From contig CAMNNV010000081.1 of the NCBI GenBank assembly GCA_946546075.1, positions 1 to 6,211 of the forward strand: DNA of 6,211 nucleotides. Direction: 5' to 3'. Position 1 is the first letter of the stretch. The number at the start of each line of letters is the position of its first letter. Below, one piece after another: positions 5,612 through 6,211 of the stretch. The stretch comes from an uncultured Bacillota bacterium (lineage in GTDB: Bacteria; Bacillota; Clostridia; Peptostreptococcales; Anaerovoracaceae). Made by a program: the position numbers and the translations under genes. Below the pieces are notes generated by a model. The model had not been told where the DNA came from. It saw only the letters and a program-made list of their open reading frames with translations, and made no database searches.

Positions 5612-6043
5612 ATGAAAACAGCAATACTCGAGATTAAAACATCGCAGCATACACAGATGCTGGACGTGACGGACAAGATCCGGCAGGCAGTCAGGTCATC
5701 CGGTGTCAAAGACGGGATATGCCTCGTATATGTCCCGCATACCACTGCGGCGGTGACCATCAATGAGAATGCAGATCCTGATGTCGTCAGAGATTTTACC
5801 ATGGAGCTGGACAAGATCGTCCCGTGGGATGATGGATACAGACACATGGAGGGCAATTCTGCTGCGCATCTCAAATCGAGCATGATCGGCTTCAGCGATA
5901 TGATCATAATCGAAAACGGCAGGCTGATGCTCGGGACCTGGCAGGGGATATACTTCTGCGAGTTCGACGGTCCAAGGCACAGGAAGCTGCTGGTGAAGAT
6001 CATGGAAGATACCGGTCAGAGCAGGCTGTATAGAGAACTATAA
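5612..6043 (+). CDS. yjbQ: YjbQ-family protein (UPF0047; possible secondary thiamine-phosphate synthase)
   Basis: This is a 143-residue cytoplasmic protein of the YjbQ/UPF0047 family, of usual length. The conserved blocks are VPHTTAAVTINENADPDV (41-58), YRHMEGNSAAHLKSSMIG (76-93) and GRLMLGTWQGIYFCEFDGPR (103-122). His43, His78 and His86 are the conserved histidines likely to line the active or metal site. The E. coli homologue has been reported to supply weak thiamine-phosphate synthase activity, but the physiological role of the family is not settled. The start is ATG 5612, with AAGGAA (5601-5606) 5 nt upstream inside the end of the DUF975 gene, so the two are closely coupled. It is the last gene of its operon and a terminator follows 9 nt after its stop. 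A thiamine pyrophosphokinase lies in the same window on the other strand. Confidence 0.95.
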   Translation: MKTAILEIKTSQHTQMLDVTDKIRQAVRSSGVKDGICLVYVPHTTAAVTINENADPDVVRDFTMELDKIVPWDDGYRHMEGNSAAHLKSSMIGFSDMIIIENGRLMLGTWQGIYFCEFDGPRHRKLLVKIMEDTGQSRLYREL

Positions 6044-6052
6044 GAACATGGA

Positions 6053-6084
6053 CCCGAGCAGATCCGAGATCTGTTCGGGTTTTT
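6053..6084 (+). terminator. Rho-independent terminator after yjbQ
   Basis: CCCGAGCAGATC (6053-6064) pairs with GATCTGTTCGGG (6068-6079) over 12 bp with one G-U pair, closing a 3-nt loop. TTTTT (6080-6084) follows. It ends the NifU-like / DUF975 / yjbQ operon. Confidence 0.92.
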
Positions 6085-6085
6085 C

Positions 6086-6114
6086 GTGACATTGGGATAT
6101 CATTGTGTTATAAT
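6086..6114 (+). promoter_or_regulatory. Strong promoter for the gene beyond the window
   Basis: GTGACA (6086-6091, five of six to TTGACA), a 17-nt spacer and an extended -10, TGTTATAAT (6106-6114), form a near-consensus SigA-type promoter starting one base after the preceding T-run ends. Transcription would begin near 6121. Confidence 0.82.
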
Positions 6115-6118
6115 CATC

Positions 6119-6202
6119 TTCGGCCATTTCGGGAAAGACATCCGGGAAGACCGAAAACAAAGCAGTTCGGGTCCGATATCCTGCTTTTAAAATATTAAAA
6201 CC
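6119..6202 (+). other. Leader of the next transcript, with two possible hairpins
   Basis: About 85 nt lie between the predicted start and the ribosome site, longer than any other leader in the window. TTCGG (6119-6123) can pair with CCGAA (6151-6155). AAAGCAG (6159-6165) can pair with CTGCTTT (6181-6187), with an inner TCGG/CCGA pairing and a short TTTT at its 3' edge. The unit TTCGGGAAAGACA recurs imperfectly as TCCGGGAAGACC (6128-6152). No known riboswitch class is recognised. No gene is seen here. Confidence 0.4.
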
Positions 6203-6209
6203 AAAGGAG
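6203..6209 (+). promoter_or_regulatory. Ribosome binding site for a gene starting just outside the window
   Basis: AAAGGAG lies at the very end of the window, downstream of a strong promoter, so a start codon is expected within about 5-10 nt after base 6211. Confidence 0.75.
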
Positions 6210-6211
6210 AA

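Noticed and set aside
5320..6003. Minus-strand open frame of 227 codons across the DUF975 tail and yjbQ
   Set aside because: Its repetitive Leu/Pro/Gln-rich part is the complement of the Pro/Ala/Glu tail, it crosses two real plus-strand genes, and a strong plus-strand operon covers it.
6119..6202. Known riboswitch (guanidine, glycine, ZTP, fluoride, cyclic-di-GMP types) in the final leader
   Set aside because: None of the core conserved stretches of these classes as I remember them is present; only generic hairpins are seen.

Overview
The window looks like part of the chromosome of an anaerobic Gram-positive bacterium of the Clostridia/Firmicutes type. The grounds are the lepA-hemW pairing, a DUF975-type membrane protein, a ThiN-type thiamine pyrophosphokinase, strong AGGAGG-like ribosome sites, and SigA-like promoters with TATAAT -10 boxes. 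Base composition is mixed, near half G+C by eye. A genus cannot be named from the sequence. No IS element, tRNA, rRNA, CRISPR array or phage gene was seen. It is ordinary, densely packed housekeeping sequence, and the most interesting signals lie in the regulatory junctions.

Layout: (1) 1-3483, plus strand: the 3' half of lepA, then hemW, then glpK. Each overlaps the next by a few bases (17 nt and 4 nt), so they are probably one translationally coupled transcript. (2) 3484-4122, minus strand: a thiamine pyrophosphokinase, convergent to glpK with no base between the two stop codons. Each gene's apparent intrinsic terminator lies inside the other's coding end. (3) 4123-4230: a compact divergent control region with two interlocked promoters and a 9-bp-arm palindrome over the rightward -10 box. 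(4) 4231-6043, plus strand: a small NifU-like Fe-S scaffold protein, a DUF975 membrane protein with a long Pro/Ala/Glu tail, and a YjbQ-family protein, closely spaced and closed by a strong terminator at 6053-6084. (5) 6086-6211: a strong promoter, a roughly 90-nt leader that may fold, and a ribosome site for a gene whose start lies just past the window.

How the genes relate: LepA (ribosome back-translocase/biogenesis factor) and HemW (radical-SAM heme chaperone) are commonly neighbours. GlpK feeds glycerol into glycolysis and lipid synthesis and is an unusual third member. Two proteins touch thiamine: the pyrophosphokinase makes TPP, and YjbQ-family proteins have been linked to a secondary thiamine-phosphate synthase activity. 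HemW and the NifU-like protein both handle Fe-S clusters. No single new pathway is evident.
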